Of a stretch of DNA of 64,000 bases, positions 62,963 to 64,000 are shown one piece after another. Each line of letters begins with the position of its first letter. The stretch's first letter is position 1. This DNA comes from Enterovirga rhinocerotis (lineage in GTDB: Bacteria; Pseudomonadota; Alphaproteobacteria; Rhizobiales; Beijerinckiaceae): contig NZ_SNZR01000016.1 of assembly GCF_004363955.1 (NCBI RefSeq), positions 124,001-188,000 on the forward strand. The letters are read 5' to 3'. Under the pieces are notes generated by a model. That model worked only from the letters and a program-made list of their open reading frames with translations, was not told the origin of the DNA and ran no database searches. The translations under genes and the position numbers were made by a program.

Positions 62963-63910
62963 GCGAGCGGTGGTCGCCGTCCGGGAGGCGGCGACCTCGT
63001 CCTTCAGCAGCGCGAGGGCGTCGGCGAAGCCGATCATGCCGCCGGTCTTCGGATCGTAGTACCGGGAATAGTGCAGATAGGCGGCGGCGAAGACCTCGAG
63101 CGCGCTGCGTCGGCGTGTCCGCCGGCTGGCGACGAGGCGATCATCGGTGAAGCCCCAGCCGGAATAGAAGGCGATCCCGAAACAGACGACGGGAATGCCG
63201 GCCAAGGCCGCCTCGAAGCCGAGATGCGTGCAGACCGTATAGAGACGATCGGCCCGGTCGATGATCGAGCGGCTCGTCACGGGCTCGTAGACGGGAAACA
63301 CCCCCTCCGGAAGCGGGCGCCGGAGCAGATGGCCGGCCTCGGCAACCGCGGGCCCCGCCGGGTCCGTGACGACGACGATCATCGCGTCGGGGTTCTCCGC
63401 ACGCGCATATTCCAGCATGGCGCCGAACCGGCCGGCACCGGCCAGCGAGAAACCGACCGTCTGATCGGCGATCGGCTGGTCGACGACGACCACGACCTTC
63501 CCTCCCGGGCCGAGATCGAGGTCTTCCGCGGCGTCGAGAAGCCGGCCGAGATCGCGCCGTCGCGGATCGTTGTCCAGCGAAAGGCCGCTCTGGCGAAGGG
63601 CCGCGATTCCGGCCTCGGCCTCGGCCATGAGTTCGTCGCTTTCCCACCCGCCGCGCTCGAGCAGCATCTCGAGTTCGCTCGGAGCGGTGGCATCGTAATA
63701 GATGCCCATCGAATCGACGACCCAGGACAGGGGACGGCTCGCGGAGGCGAGCGGAAGCCGAAGGAAGCCGGGTTCCCAGCGATCCTCGAAGGGGCGAAAC
63801 CGCGAAACGGGCTCGCTCGCGAGTCTGGGAGGGAACCGCAGCGGACCGGCAGGAGGGCGTTCGCTCTCCGGCGTCCGGGCGATCAGCCCCTTCCGCTTCG
63901 CCAGGTTCAT
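62882..63910 (-). CDS. Capsular polysaccharide biosynthesis KpsC-like protein, short form
   Basis: A 342-residue protein with the KpsC signature THLGFEAALAGIPVVCFGIA followed by FYSGWGFTDDR. VDQPIADQTVGFS is the next conserved segment. Full-length KpsC has two glycosyltransferase domains and about 650-700 residues; here only one domain is present, so it may transfer the first Kdo only or act on another polysaccharide. I chose the ATG at 63910, preceded by AGGGG. The convergent kpsS-like gene overlaps its 3' end by 81 bases. Confidence 0.82.
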   Translation of the reverse strand: MNLAKRKGLIARTPESERPPAGPLRFPPRLASEPVSRFRPFEDRWEPGFLRLPLASASRPLSWVVDSMGIYYDATAPSELEMLLERGGWESDELMAEAEAGIAALRQSGLSLDNDPRRRDLGRLLDAAEDLDLGPGGKVVVVVDQPIADQTVGFSLAGAGRFGAMLEYARAENPDAMIVVVTDPAGPAVAEAGHLLRRPLPEGVFPVYEPVTSRSIIDRADRLYTVCTHLGFEAALAGIPVVCFGIAFYSGWGFTDDRLVASRRTRRRSALEVFAAAYLHYSRYYDPKTGGMIGFADALALLKDEVAASRTATTARSRNRGSIGLERLGIFRSGLRHLLPKN

Positions 63911-64000
63911 ACGCGCCCCTGCGGTCAGCACCAGGGCTGGCCAGGCCACCCTTTGAACCGCTCCAATATCGTCCGAACCCCTGGACCGTCAATTCTCGGA

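Overview
The window is high-GC DNA from an alphaproteobacterium, most likely of the order Hyphomicrobiales (Rhizobiales). This rests on a GcrA cell-cycle regulator with GANTC sites in its promoter, a DksA that keeps only one of the four zinc-finger cysteines, an EcfG-type stress promoter in front of csbD, BioMNY biotin transport, and the order ubiG / lysC / ptsP / prfA. The family cannot be fixed from the sequence alone. I count about 68 protein genes including one truncated at the left edge, one broken toxin-antitoxin pair, and no rRNA, tRNA or CRISPR array.

Left third (1-28 kb). sppA-ihfB-lapA-trpF-trpB run together on the plus strand, but trpA does not follow; a small zinc-ribbon protein and a YefM-YoeB module occupy that place. 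Next come a LysR/SDR divergent pair, an Ntn hydrolase, a lone flhA, a ThDP-dependent decarboxylase and a membrane adenylate cyclase with a haem-type anchor and a 2Fe-2S domain. An M20 deacylase and a thioesterase follow, then an AT-richer insert with a DUF3800 gene. prfA, ptsP and lysC follow on the minus strand, then vapBC, then ubiG, arfB, a glutathione transferase and a cupin on the plus strand. A DUF1194 protein and gcrA close this part.

Middle (28-46 kb). An ECF sigma/anti-sigma pair is followed by argD-argF-hslO, a decayed VapBC relic, and an MBOAT acyltransferase coupled to an SGNH-like protein. Then come dksA, an MsbA-type exporter, HIT/NudC/thioesterase genes, a nitroreductase with an orphan double-ATPase, an ABC-2 exporter and a branched-chain-amino-acid-type binding protein.

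Right third (46-64 kb). Carbonic anhydrase, csbD, a malic enzyme and argG are followed by a SigK/RskA-type sigma/anti-sigma operon divergent from a DUF4394 protein. Both sides of that divergence carry the same promoter boxes. Then come DsbA-like, LysE, alcohol dehydrogenase, GtrA, SDR and ketopantoate-reductase-like genes, an inverted pair of repeat elements, an M20 amidohydrolase, bioMNY, and two capsule (KpsS/KpsC-like) genes that overlap tail to tail.

Most genes are housekeeping or common accessory genes. The more interesting signals are regulatory: twin sigma promoters, toxin-antitoxin operators and GANTC clustering. Others are the redox-type cyclase and the accessory inserts found where conserved operons break off.
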